Virus record (IMG/VR): IMGVR_UViG_3300035698_012178
Span: 1 to 21,293 of that record
Source: a virus
DNA: 21,293 nt
Reading direction: 5' to 3' (one strand)
The notes under the pieces were generated by a model. The model saw nothing but the letters and a program-made list of their open reading frames with translations, did not search any database and was not told where the DNA came from. A program made the position numbers and the translations under genes. Shown piece after piece: positions 1 to 7,148 of this stretch (its first letter is position 1; every line of letters begins with the position of its first letter).

Positions 1-310
1 ACAATATATCTTCCGGCCTTACTAACAAAGGTTTATTAATAAAACCTTTCCTTACTAAGTAAAAGAAGTTAGCTTTCCTTTTTATTAAATAATTATCTCC
101 ATAATCTTCAGAATCATCACCATAATACGTTTCTACACCACCACCCACAACCTTCCCCGCATGTCTATAACACCCTCCACAAATCACCCCTTCAAATTTT
201 ATATTAATTACATTCACTACTCTATTATTATTAGTATCATAATCCATTTCACAATGAGCATTGGCACGTACACAATCTCCTATTTTATACTTTGGTTTTT
301 CTTTTTTCAT
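1..310 (-). CDS. Hypothetical protein, C-terminus beyond the window edge
   Basis: This reading frame stays open from an ATG at 310 to the left edge, giving 103 visible residues and no stop codon. A GGGAG ribosome binding site lies about 6 nt before the ATG. The protein is hydrophilic. It has an N-terminal lysine-rich start, a YKIGDCVRA segment that resembles the opening strand of small SH3-like folds, a CGGC motif and a tyrosine/acidic patch. I do not recognise a family. It follows the paralogous small gene at 321-551 after 10 nt and is probably in the same operon. The frame and start are clear; the function is unknown. Confidence 0.75.
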   Translation of the reverse strand, partial: MKKEKPKYKIGDCVRANAHCEMDYDTNNNRVVNVINIKFEGVICGGCYRHAGKVVGGGVETYYGDDSEDYGDNYLIKRKANFFYLVRKGFINKPLLVRPEDIL

Positions 311-320
311 AACAACTCCC

Positions 321-551
321 TTAACACTCAATCCTTCCTTCACCATTAAATTGAATCAAGGGTAATTGCTTCATTTCTCCATGAGTTAATTTTACCCTTG
401 ATAATACTCCATGATGTTTAACAATAAGAACAGCTATCCATCCTCTAAGACCAAGCATTTGTAATTCTAAATCACCATCCTCATTTACTTCTAACCGCGA
501 TTCAACTTCATTCTCTCTAAGTTTACCCGACACTTTAAATGTAATAGACAT
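321..551 (-). CDS. Small hypothetical protein, paralogue of the 977-1204 product
   Basis: This encodes 76 residues with an ATG at 551 and a GAGGAGG site about 8 nt upstream, inside the end of the preceding small gene; the stop is TAA. The protein aligns along its whole length with the product of 977-1204. Shared features are SGK near residue 8, an (S/A)RLE(V/I) segment, a hydrophobic LGxxxWI core, a GxLxR(V/I)xL segment, an EMxQL motif and a G(R/K)IE C-terminus. The two are therefore diverged duplicates separated by two unrelated genes. I do not recognise the family. The fold looks like a small all-beta domain with no membrane segment or catalytic motif. Confidence 0.8.
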   Translation of the reverse strand: MSITFKVSGKLRENEVESRLEVNEDGDLELQMLGLRGWIAVLIVKHHGVLSRVKLTHGEMKQLPLIQFNGEGRIEC

Positions 552-680
552 CTACTTTTCCTCCTCACCCTGATAATTTCCAATCAAAAAACCATCTTTA
601 AACGTAACATACAATACTGTGACACCACAAGACACAGCCCCCACAACAAATCCTATCAAAAGTCCTAATATGAAACACAT
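552..680 (-). CDS. Small single-pass membrane protein (42 aa)
   Basis: This short frame runs from an ATG at 680 to a TAG at 552-554 that directly abuts the ATG of the next gene. It encodes 42 residues. The first ~25 are strongly hydrophobic (leucine, isoleucine, glycine and valine with two cysteines) and would form one transmembrane helix. The tail is short and acidic. A GAGG ribosome binding site sits 7 nt before the start, fused to the TAG of the preceding gene. Support comes from the good start site, the perfect fit between neighbours and the membrane-protein composition. The role is unknown; small phage membrane proteins can act at the host membrane. Confidence 0.6.
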   Translation of the reverse strand: MCFILGLLIGFVVGAVSCGVTVLYVTFKDGFLIGNYQGEEEK

Positions 681-689
681 AATTACCTC

Positions 690-968
690 CTATTTTATTT
701 CCATAGTACATGACCCACAATCAGTCCAATATTTTATATAAGAAATACCTTTTAGTACTATTCCTAACGGATACCCCCAACAAGCATTCTGTTTTATTTC
801 CTTTGGGTAACGATTACAAGTAGGGCACTTAACAGAAATAAACTTATGCCCAGTTTCTTCAAAGTACATATCTATGTCCATTTGTGTAAGAAAAATGTGC
901 ATGTCCACTTTGCCATACTGATTTTCAATCTTATTAATTGCTATTGCTATTTTATTTGGTAATGACAT
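690..968 (-). CDS. Small zinc-ribbon-like protein of unknown function
   Basis: This encodes 92 residues with an ATG at 968 and a GGAG site fused to the TAG of the upstream gene; it stops at TAG 690-692. Two cysteine pairs, CPTC near residue 48 and CGSC near residue 84, are spaced like a four-cysteine zinc ribbon. The N-terminal half looks like a short alpha-helical region. Such ribbons often mediate nucleic-acid or protein contacts in small phage proteins, but no named family is recognised. It is the second gene of the tightly spaced block downstream of the SbcC-like gene. Confidence 0.75.
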   Translation of the reverse strand: MSLPNKIAIAINKIENQYGKVDMHIFLTQMDIDMYFEETGHKFISVKCPTCNRYPKEIKQNACWGYPLGIVLKGISYIKYWTDCGSCTMEIK

Positions 969-976
969 AATTACTC

Positions 977-1204
977 CTACACTTCTATTTTCCCATCATT
1001 ATCAAACCTGAGCTTCAGGAGTTGTTCCATCTCATCTTTATTTAATGGAATCCTTTCTAAACACCCGGTACTTGCTGATAACTGCAATATAGGTATCCAT
1101 AACCTACCCAACACTTCTAATACTAAATTGTCACAATCATCAATCTCAAGTCTTGCTTGTAATTCATTTGGTAATCTTTTTCCTGATATCCTAAAATCAA
1201 TCAT
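977..1204 (-). CDS. Small hypothetical protein, paralogue of the 321-551 product
   Basis: This encodes 75 residues. The ATG at 1204 follows a GGGAGGG site placed at the stop of the SbcC-like gene; the stop is TAG at 977-979 with an in-frame TAA two codons later. It is a diverged copy of the protein encoded by 321-551, matching along its length at SGK, (A/S)RLE, LGxxW, EMxQL and the GKIE/GRIE terminus. No catalytic motif, signal peptide or membrane segment is visible. The family is not recognised. The duplication suggests a small structural or regulatory protein. Confidence 0.8.
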   Translation of the reverse strand: MIDFRISGKRLPNELQARLEIDDCDNLVLEVLGRLWIPILQLSASTGCLERIPLNKDEMEQLLKLRFDNDGKIEV

Positions 1205-1214
1205 ACTTCCCTCC

Positions 1215-3146
1215 CTATGCTACTAGCCTACTTTCCCCATCCCTTTTCTCCACTAACAATATTTCTTGAAACAATTCTTTAAACTTCGGATTATGATCTA
1301 CAAACAATACTTTCTGATCGTAATGCTCTATCCGATCCTGAACCATTCTATAAACTTTCTTACGTCCGGCAGTATCTATACCGGGACAAGATTCATCAAG
1401 CACCAGCACATTAAAAGCAAACGAAGATGTCTCATGCACCAAATCCGCCAACGCTAACGACACACACAGCCTTATCTTGCCCTTTTCACCCTTTGAATAC
1501 ATCGAATAGGGCAACTTCTCTTTAGCGCCGTCATGTACAAATATTTCAAATTTATTCTTTTGCTTCCCTTTCTTTGTCGGCTTGTAAGTTTCAAACGTAA
1601 CTCTTATATTTGCGGAAATCTTTTTTAGATAACGGTTAGCAAGCACTTCAAAACCATCAAGTAAATTACGCATGTCCAAAGCCCTAGCTTCAGGAAACTT
1701 TTCAACCCATACCGTAGCCAATTCCAACTCATGTTTCACATCCTTTACTTTAACTTTTAACTTCTTACGTTTATTCTTTAACTCCCCTAACTCTTCTTTC
1801 ATCTTATCAACGTAAACCTGATAAGGACTCTTGGCTTTCTTCAACACTTTAATATGACGTTTAATCTCACTAATCTGGTTTTTAACATCAGCTATACCTA
1901 TAGATGACAGATTAGTTATACTTGCATCAGCCCTTATCAAATCCTTTTCTGTGTCATTTACTTGTTCTTTTCCCACAACTATAAAATCAAGATGTGAATC
2001 AAACACCTTTTGCTTATAATCTATTTCATCCAATTTATCTTTATATTTTTCTTCATACTCCTTATTTATTTTCGCCAACTTTTTCTTACCGACTCTTTTT
2101 ATCTTTTTAATATCCTCTTTAGTAGTTTTCTTTGTGCAATAAGGACATTTACCAACTTTGGGTAATTCATCATTTTGCTCTGCTATGACCTTATATTTAG
2201 CCTCTAACTTAGTAGCATTTTTGACTATGGCTTTATACTCTTCAGCCTCTTTCTGCATTGCTAGGGCTTCTTTTTGCAATTTCTCAACACCCCTACGTTC
2301 TTTCTTCAACTTATTTTGTAACCTTTTCTTTTGCTCTTCTAATTTCTTACGCTTACGTTCCCACTCCAAATTCATTTTTTCTAATTCAGACTCTTTTACT
2401 TTAAGCTCAATTCCCTTTGCTTTAACACCGTGCTTACAGTCTTTCTCAAAAGTTTTTATATCCTCCATGTACTCTTCAATCTTCCCCTGCCGTTCTTCTA
2501 TCTCTTCTCGAAAACTTTTTAATTTTGATCTATAGAACTTTAAAGCCTCCTTTAATTTCTTTTTTTCTTTGAGTGCTTTCTTCCTACCAATCTCGTAAAC
2601 TTCTAAACGTGGAAATAGTTCTGCAAACAACTCAAATCTTGGTTGCGGTGACAGGTCTACAAAAGTTTTATCAGAAGATGTAGGAAAAACAACTGCATCA
2701 AAAGCTGAAAAATTTAATCCAATTAATTTTTGCAATTTCTCTTCAGCCGCTTTACCAGATAATTCTTTACCTCTCCATTTCAACGTGACTTTATTCTTAC
2801 CTTTATCAGTCCGTGATCTAATAAGAGTGTAAAGTGATTTACCAACTTTAAACTTGTGTGTGATAACGCACTTACCTTTACCATTGTGAATTATATCACT
2901 CACATAATCACTCTTCCGAAGTGGCTTACCAAAGTAAGCCACTCTTAATCCCTCTGTTAAGAAAGACTTTCCAGAACCATTACTAGTAAACTCCTCATCC
3001 CCAAATTCATTAATCTCAACAGGCTCATCATAATTAATCCCTTCCACAAGTACACTTTTCGGTAATTCTGAAAAGTCTATCTTAACAGGGGATTTAAATG
3101 GAGCAAAATTACTATATTCAATTGATTCAAAACTTACATTTGGCAT
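1215..3146 (-). CDS. sbcC: SbcC/Rad50-like (T4 gp46-like) recombination ATPase subunit
   Basis: This 643-residue protein has the layout of SMC/Rad50-type ATPases. The Walker A loop is SNGSGKS (about residues 55-61). A long lysine/glutamate-rich coiled coil covers residues ~185-500 and is broken by a CPYC zinc hook at residues 334-337. The C-terminal head holds the ABC signature region (YSKGEKGK, about 550) and the Walker B strand VLVLDE (about 580-585). It ends with a VDH H-loop near 618. With an SbcD/gp47-like partner it would form a DNA-end-processing nuclease complex for recombination-dependent replication and repair. That partner lies upstream at 3938-5002, separated by four small genes. 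An acidic insertion (about residues 38-54) sits just before the Walker A loop. The stop is TAG. The start at 3146 fits the usual N-terminal strand, although its ribosome binding site is modest. Confidence 0.92.
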   Translation of the reverse strand: MPNVSFESIEYSNFAPFKSPVKIDFSELPKSVLVEGINYDEPVEINEFGDEEFTSNGSGKSFLTEGLRVAYFGKPLRKSDYVSDIIHNGKGKCVITHKFKVGKSLYTLIRSRTDKGKNKVTLKWRGKELSGKAAEEKLQKLIGLNFSAFDAVVFPTSSDKTFVDLSPQPRFELFAELFPRLEVYEIGRKKALKEKKKLKEALKFYRSKLKSFREEIEERQGKIEEYMEDIKTFEKDCKHGVKAKGIELKVKESELEKMNLEWERKRKKLEEQKKRLQNKLKKERRGVEKLQKEALAMQKEAEEYKAIVKNATKLEAKYKVIAEQNDELPKVGKCPYCTKKTTKEDIKKIKRVGKKKLAKINKEYEEKYKDKLDEIDYKQKVFDSHLDFIVVGKEQVNDTEKDLIRADASITNLSSIGIADVKNQISEIKRHIKVLKKAKSPYQVYVDKMKEELGELKNKRKKLKVKVKDVKHELELATVWVEKFPEARALDMRNLLDGFEVLANRYLKKISANIRVTFETYKPTKKGKQKNKFEIFVHDGAKEKLPYSMYSKGEKGKIRLCVSLALADLVHETSSFAFNVLVLDESCPGIDTAGRKKVYRMVQDRIEHYDQKVLFVDHNPKFKELFQEILLVEKRDGESRLVA

Positions 3147-3173
3147 TTTATTAACCTTTCCGCTTAAACTACT

Positions 3174-3254
3174 CTACACTACCACGCCGATAATCACACA
3201 ACTCATCCAGCATTTTTCTAAACTTGCCTTTCTTTCCCTTTCTATTAATTTCAT
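3174..3254 (-). CDS. Possible 26-aa leader-like peptide before the SbcC-like gene
   Basis: The 109-nt gap between the genes at 3256 and 3146 contains a short frame with ATG at 3254, 7 nt after a GGGAG sequence, ending at TAG 3174-3176. Its product has a charged N-terminus and a short hydrophobic C-terminus ending in valines. It is in frame with the SbcC-like gene, so amber readthrough would extend SbcC at its N-terminus. A competing frame (ATG at 3213, TAG at 3169) encodes a hydrophilic 14-residue peptide. Neither has other support; this could equally be an intercistronic spacer. Confidence 0.25.
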   Translation of the reverse strand: MKLIERERKASLEKCWMSCVIIGVVV

Positions 3255-3255
3255 T

Positions 3256-3459
3256 TTATTCTCCCAAATTACCGGAACAATCAACAACAATAACATCCGG
3301 CAATCCTGATCTTTTAACTTCTTCCCAATCTTCTAACATTTTAATTATATCATCAAGAGTATAATCAAAAATACTTTTATCAGGTTTTTTGCTTTTCAAA
3401 TTGAAATATTTACTCAACCAATCCCAACTCTTCTTTTCAACATCCCCACCTATAATCAT
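3256..3459 (-). CDS. Small hypothetical acidic protein
   Basis: This encodes 67 residues from an ATG at 3459, overlapping the end of the preceding gene by 23 nt, with a GAGGAG sequence very close upstream and a TAA stop. The protein is rich in tryptophan, lysine and aspartate. It has a central predicted helical stretch and a short hydrophobic strand (PDVIVVDC) near the C-terminus. No family is recognised and no catalytic motif is evident. Overlapping translation with its neighbour suggests coupled expression. Confidence 0.65.
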   Translation of the reverse strand: MIIGGDVEKKSWDWLSKYFNLKSKKPDKSIFDYTLDDIIKMLEDWEEVKRSGLPDVIVVDCSGNLGE

Positions 3460-3652
3460 TACTCCTCACCATTAATACTTCAACACTATTTGTTTTAATC
3501 CCTAAATCCTCATCATCTCTATGCTCATCCCGCAAAATATCTTCAATAGCACTTACTGTTAAAGGTTTCCCCGAACAAACTATTTCTGTCATTTCAACCT
3601 CTTCATGTCCTTTTGAAAAATCAATAGCTACAAATTTTATAGTAACTATCAT
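3437..3652 (-). CDS. Small hypothetical protein
   Basis: This encodes 71 residues with an ATG at 3652 directly after the TAA of the previous gene and a GAGGGG site spanning that junction; the stop is TGA at 3437. It starts with a beta-strand-like hydrophobic segment, followed by an acidic helical region and another strand. The family is not recognised. The tight spacing places it in the operon started by the promoter at 3941-3913. Confidence 0.7.
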   Translation of the reverse strand: MIVTIKFVAIDFSKGHEEVEMTEIVCSGKPLTVSAIEDILRDEHRDDEDLGIKTNSVEVLMVRSNDYRWGC

Positions 3653-3892
3653 TTACCCCTCCACATCATCAACAGAAACAACAATTGCCGGTTTAATATT
3701 ACCAGATAAAATATTACTTATATCTGCGGCTTCTCCACAATGGCAAATCATCACATTAGGCACTAATGTAAAATTAACATTCGTTCCTTCCGCTACTGTT
3801 TTAACAGTAGGTACAGCCAAACGCAAAGGAAACTCATGTAAATCATTACACTTCTCATTAGGACATCTTACCTGAATTCTTTTTACTTTCAT
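3653..3892 (-). CDS. Small zinc-ribbon-like protein, first gene after an internal promoter
   Basis: This encodes 79 residues with an ATG at 3892, about 6 nt after a GGGGGT sequence; the stop is TAA. An N-terminal CPNEKC motif (C10 and C15) and a later CHC motif near residues 51-53 form a possible metal-binding ribbon, with a beta-rich stretch between them. It is the first gene downstream of the promoter at 3941-3913 and so heads the last transcription block in the window. No family is recognised and the function is unknown. Confidence 0.75.
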   Translation of the reverse strand: MKVKRIQVRCPNEKCNDLHEFPLRLAVPTVKTVAEGTNVNFTLVPNVMICHCGEAADISNILSGNIKPAIVVSVDDVEG

Positions 3893-3912
3893 TTTGTTAC
3901 CCCCATTGTTTT

Positions 3913-3941
3913 ATAGTAGCATGATTAAATTGATTTGTCAA
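3913..3941 (-). promoter_or_regulatory. Sigma70-type promoter with extended -10
   Basis: On the minus strand, TTGACA (3941-3936) is followed by a 17-nt spacer and TACTAT (3918-3913). A TGC just before the -10 hexamer makes it an extended -10 element. The -35 overlaps the stop codon of the SbcD-like gene. Transcription would begin about 15 nt before the ATG at 3892. The same -35/-10 pair with the same spacing occurs at 19096-19068. Confidence 0.75.
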
Positions 3942-5002
3942 GCTATTCTTTTCAATCCCCATTCTAACAACTCCTCTTTATTAGTTTCTTCCTCTACAAC
4001 CATCTTCATATAATCTCTTGGTTTATTATCTGAGGAAATATTTATATCAATAACTTCGTCATCCTCACCTTCAACTTTAATATCATTCACAAAACCTTTA
4101 GCACCCTCCTTTCTTATTTTATCTTCCCACATTTGAACATCAAACGTTTCTCTTTGTTTCCTTGTTAATGTTTGGTTTAATCTTACGTAATTCCCTTTGA
4201 ATCCTCCTAACTCACTTACTTCTACAACAGCTTTGCGCCACATCTTTGATTTTGAGATCGTTACAAAGTTAGGAGTAGGTAACGGTCTATACTCCCATTC
4301 TCCTGTTATTGAATCTAACAACACATATGTTCCACCATGTATTTCACCAAACTCTGTAGGATTAATTGATCCCACATATATAATATTTTCATTCTTGCCT
4401 ATTACTTGTGGCATATGAATATGTCCAGAGAAAACTAACTTAGCTCCCTTAAAATCTTTTCTTTTAAATGGCATACCTTTGCCTGTTGGTTTCTTGCCTG
4501 TAGGATATTTAGCACCATTTATTTCATCATGTACGAACACGATACAATCTAAAAAAGGTTTCTCAAAATCTTTTGTTACTTCTATATTTACACCATTAGG
4601 AATGAAAACAAAATTCAAAGCATTTCGATTCATAACTATTTCAAACTTCCGAATAAACCTCCTAGACCATCTGCCAGAAGTATTAATTGTTTCTATAAAC
4701 CTAAACAATGGAGAATATATATCAACGTAATCATGATTCCCCATCAGCCAATATTCTTTTAGCAACGTATATGCTTCAATACGTTCAACAAACCCATTTA
4801 TAACAGCCTCACTATGCCTATCTTTCTTCTCAGCTATATCTCCTAAGAAAATAGAAGTGTAACCACCATCCTCTATTATCTGTAAGATTGCATCAAGCGT
4901 ATTAAAACCATCAGTCAAACGATCTCCTTTAAAATATTTAATTGAGGTTCTTTCGTCTAAATGAAGGTCAGACCATATCAATGTATCAGGATTAAAAGTC
5001 AT
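3938..5002 (-). CDS. sbcD: SbcD/Mre11-like (T4 gp47-like) nuclease subunit
   Basis: This encodes a 354-residue calcineurin-like metallophosphoesterase. The metal-binding motifs appear in the expected order: DLH (D12, H14), GD (54-55), GNHD (88-91), a VHD histidine near 158 and GHIH (193-196). After the phosphoesterase core comes a C-terminal domain rich in acidic and lysine residues, probably the region that contacts the ATPase. With the SbcC-like protein encoded downstream it should form the end-processing nuclease used in recombination-dependent replication. The ATG at 5002 has a GGAG site about 8 nt upstream and directly follows the TAA of the preceding gene; the stop is TGA. The DLHLD and GDIAEK context is closer to phage gp47 proteins than to bacterial SbcD. 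Confidence 0.9.
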   Translation of the reverse strand: MTFNPDTLIWSDLHLDERTSIKYFKGDRLTDGFNTLDAILQIIEDGGYTSIFLGDIAEKKDRHSEAVINGFVERIEAYTLLKEYWLMGNHDYVDIYSPLFRFIETINTSGRWSRRFIRKFEIVMNRNALNFVFIPNGVNIEVTKDFEKPFLDCIVFVHDEINGAKYPTGKKPTGKGMPFKRKDFKGAKLVFSGHIHMPQVIGKNENIIYVGSINPTEFGEIHGGTYVLLDSITGEWEYRPLPTPNFVTISKSKMWRKAVVEVSELGGFKGNYVRLNQTLTRKQRETFDVQMWEDKIRKEGAKGFVNDIKVEGEDDEVIDINISSDNKPRDYMKMVVEEETNKEELLEWGLKRIA

Positions 5003-5003
5003 T

Positions 5004-5336
5004 TTAATTCTCCTGCAATGGAAACTTTATTATTTTACAACCCTCTTCTTTCTTATCTACATCTACAATAGCATACCACGCTCTCAAACTACCTACAATA
5101 ATATTACTATTCTCTTCAAACTTTAAATCTTCCACCTTCTTTAGTACAAGTTTTTTATCAACAAAACTTCCAAACTGTTCCATCTCATGCTCAAGACCAG
5201 CAAATATATTAGTAAATTCCTTAGGAGGCATTCCATTTTCTAAAACCCATTCAGGAGAAAAATCTATCCTGACAGAATTACCAACCATAACAATCTTACC
5301 ACAAGCACTTTTATATATTTTAGGTTTATCACTCAT
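5004..5336 (-). CDS. Hypothetical protein
   Basis: This encodes 110 residues with an ATG at 5336, 7 nt after a GGAG site, overlapping the end of the upstream nuclease gene by 8 nt; the stop is TAA. The sequence suggests a mixed alpha/beta soluble domain with a strand-rich N-terminus, a central amphipathic helix and a hydrophobic strand near the end. There is no recognised motif, membrane segment or metal site. It sits between the resolvase-like and SbcD-like genes, so a role in DNA metabolism is possible but only by position. Confidence 0.7.
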   Translation of the reverse strand: MSDKPKIYKSACGKIVMVGNSVRIDFSPEWVLENGMPPKEFTNIFAGLEHEMEQFGSFVDKKLVLKKVEDLKFEENSNIIVGSLRAWYAIVDVDKKEEGCKIIKFPLQEN

Positions 5337-5940
5337 CTAACAACTCCGCTTTTATAATACTCTTCAACTTTCTAGGAGTAATCCATCGAAGGAATGATTC
5401 AAGCTCATAGATAACAAACTCTTCCCATTTATCTCCTGTGTAAGCTATTCCTATATGATGTGGTATCTTACCTAACACTCCACAAGTTTGAAAAGCATTA
5501 CTAACATCCCATGAAACAGCAACATAAGCTGAAACATTATTGCCTTTGAATATCAACATAGGATAATTATTAACCTGTTCCGCTTGCTCTACAGCTTGTT
5601 TCCACCACATCAATACATGATCCCTCTTCAACCCACGCAAAATACCATCTATATGATAACTTTTATAAAACTTACATTCGATAGTAAAAAATTTTGTCAA
5701 AAAAGCACCGGGGGATTCACCGCTCACTACTAAAGCATGAATATCTCCAACTTGATCTATTCGTTCAAGTCCTTTCTTTGTCATTACAGTAGCCTTACCA
5801 CCAGAACCACTTGTACGCCAAAAGTAATCTGTCTTTGTGTTCCGGAAAAGCCACTTAGAAAAACGTTTAGCAGTCCATCGTTCAAATGCACTACCTTTAG
5901 CTTTACCTTTGTTTTTCTTTCTCTTCTTTTCTTCAACCAT
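5329..5940 (-). CDS. PD-(D/E)XK nuclease, Holliday-junction-resolvase-like
   Basis: This encodes 203 residues with a lysine-rich N-terminus followed by the layout of Hjc/RecB-like nucleases. There is a glutamate in the first helix (GSAFER, E20), a WRTSGSGG loop (41-48), an aspartate in QVGDIH (D66) and the IECK motif (E88, K90). These supply the usual metal-binding and catalytic set. The role would be cleavage of branched DNA such as Holliday junctions during recombination or before packaging, matching the RecA, UvsY and SbcCD genes nearby. The ATG at 5940 overlaps the upstream TAA (TAATG); the stop is TGA. An alternative is a nuclease of the same superfamily acting on other branched or damaged DNA. 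Confidence 0.75.
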   Translation of the reverse strand: MVEEKKRKKNKGKAKGSAFERWTAKRFSKWLFRNTKTDYFWRTSGSGGKATVMTKKGLERIDQVGDIHALVVSGESPGAFLTKFFTIECKFYKSYHIDGILRGLKRDHVLMWWKQAVEQAEQVNNYPMLIFKGNNVSAYVAVSWDVSNAFQTCGVLGKIPHHIGIAYTGDKWEEFVIYELESFLRWITPRKLKSIIKAELLDE

Positions 5941-6410
5941 TAAGATTTCCCTTTATTGGCAAATTTAACACCATCAGCTACCAAATTACCAAAGTCCTTA
6001 ACAAACTTCGATAATAAATCAGCCGCTAATCCTCCATGCTTATCCCGTACAGTTATAAATGTAGTTGTAATCATCCTCACTAAATTGACATCCCTAGCAA
6101 GGCACACAGCAACAAAATTATCAAGCATATAAGCAGTATCAATACCAAAAGCAATTCCATTAGTAAAACAACCTTGTCCAAAGAACCAGAAAAAATCCTC
6201 TGATACAGTGATCGTCCCATCTTTCTCATTGTAACTAAATTTCTTTTTGATACTTGGATCAAGATTGCCCTCCTTAAACGGTTTAATAAAATTATTCTCT
6301 AAATGATTCCTAGAATAATTATAACCGTTTACCCCAAACATATCATGTAACATATGAAAATGCTCAATACTCCATTTTATAAACTCCAAATCTTTATTCT
6401 TTTGATTCAT
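5940..6410 (-). CDS. Hypothetical protein
   Basis: The best start is the ATG at 6410, with a GGAGGAG site about 8 nt before it; this gives 156 residues. An upstream in-frame extension to 6506 lies inside the previous gene and lacks such a site. The protein is helix-rich, with an aromatic N-terminal part, a central segment rich in glycine and phenylalanine (about residues 75-100) and a lysine-ending C-terminus. I do not recognise a family or catalytic motif. The stop overlaps the start of the resolvase-like gene, suggesting coupled translation. Confidence 0.7.
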   Translation of the reverse strand: MNQKNKDLEFIKWSIEHFHMLHDMFGVNGYNYSRNHLENNFIKPFKEGNLDPSIKKKFSYNEKDGTITVSEDFFWFFGQGCFTNGIAFGIDTAYMLDNFVAVCLARDVNLVRMITTTFITVRDKHGGLAADLLSKFVKDFGNLVADGVKFANKGKS

Positions 6411-6717
6411 TATTTTTCTCCTCCTCTTCTTTTCTATATTCCTCTCTTCGTTGCTTTTCCCATTCAGGAGTTGATAACACCATAAGACCATCAGCACAAC
6501 ACCCATTATAAACGTCCATAAAAAATTTACTTATAGCGAGTAAATCTCCAGTTGTTATACCAAAACCACTATCTGATTCAATTTCTATATTGCCACTTTT
6601 CTCAACAATCACAGTCACAGGCACATGTAATCTGTGTCTTTCAGTTGGAGTTTCCGTGTGTAAATATTTATAAATCCACTTTTCAATCTTTTGTTCTACA
6701 CGTCTTTTTTCAAACAT
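6394..6717 (-). CDS. Hypothetical protein with charged C-terminal tail
   Basis: This encodes 107 residues with an ATG at 6717 closely preceded by GAAGGAGG and a TAA stop. It begins with basic residues (EKRR) and a short helix, then has a beta-rich core with a GFGITTGD loop. It ends in a highly charged tail of glutamate, lysine and arginine (about residues 88-107). The family is not recognised. The tail overlaps the start of the next gene by 17 nt. Confidence 0.7.
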   Translation of the reverse strand: MFEKRRVEQKIEKWIYKYLHTETPTERHRLHVPVTVIVEKSGNIEIESDSGFGITTGDLLAISKFFMDVYNGCCADGLMVLSTPEWEKQRREEYRKEEEEKNNESKE

Positions 6718-6734
6718 CTTCTTCCTCCTTCTTT

Positions 6735-6851
6735 TTATTTTTTTGTTATTGCTCCTATTAATAATTTATAAAAAACCCACAACCAAATCAACGCAGCACT
6801 ACTTATGAATCCAACTTTATTCACACCAACCCATTCTATAAACTCGAACAT
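6735..6851 (-). CDS. Small single-pass membrane protein (38 aa)
   Basis: This short frame has an ATG at 6851 immediately after the TGA of the zinc-ribbon gene, and its TAA is at 6735-6737. The product has a short polar start, one hydrophobic stretch of about 20 residues containing two tryptophans, and a lysine end, typical of a small membrane peptide. It fills the gap between two better-supported genes. The close stop-start junction suggests coupled translation; there is no strong separate ribosome binding site. Confidence 0.5.
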   Translation of the reverse strand: MFEFIEWVGVNKVGFISSAALIWLWVFYKLLIGAITKK

Positions 6852-7148
6852 TCAAAATTCCTTTGAAGCTGATATAGTATTCTCTTCAAAAGATTCTCCG
6901 TATAAAACATGCCTATCCACTTGAGCTTTAATAGTCCACCCCCTTATGTCCATTATTCCAAATTCAAGTTTTCTAAAAGCATCTTTAAATATGAAAGAAA
7001 CTCCACATCCACTACACACAAAAGATATATGATCATGAATTTTTTTCAAACGTAAAATTTCACTTTCACTAACAGAACAGCACATATGAGGAATTTGCAC
7101 TCCCCAACCACAATGGGGACATTCTAATACTATTGCTATTATAGACAT
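6852..7148 (-). CDS. Small zinc-ribbon protein
   Basis: The preferred start is the ATG at 7148, which overlaps the TAA of the recA-like gene and lies 8 nt after GGAG; an in-frame ATG at 7154 is too close to that site. The 98-residue product has a CPHC motif near residue 10 and a CSGC motif near residue 46, the pattern of a four-cysteine zinc ribbon. A beta-rich C-terminal half follows. The exact family is not recognised. Position directly after the recombinase gene suggests coexpression, but its role cannot be read from the sequence. Confidence 0.72.
   Translation of the reverse strand: MSIIAIVLECPHCGWGVQIPHMCCSVSESEILRLKKIHDHISFVCSGCGVSFIFKDAFRKLEFGIMDIRGWTIKAQVDRHVLYGESFEENTISASKEF

Noticed and set aside
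321-968. A single TAG-readthrough gene joining 690-968, 552-680 and 321-551
   Set aside because: All three are in one frame across TAG codons, but each has its own ATG and ribosome binding site and the products have unrelated compositions; stop-SD fusion explains the spacing.
6085-6110. Plus-strand TTGACA at about 6085 and 9023 as promoters
   Set aside because: No -10 hexamer at 16-18 nt, both lie within genes, and there are no plus-strand genes to serve.
6080-6262. A leucine-rich minus-strand frame inside the gene at 5940-6410
   Set aside because: It overlaps a longer frame with a better ribosome binding site; hydrophobic composition comes from reading another frame of AT-rich coding sequence.
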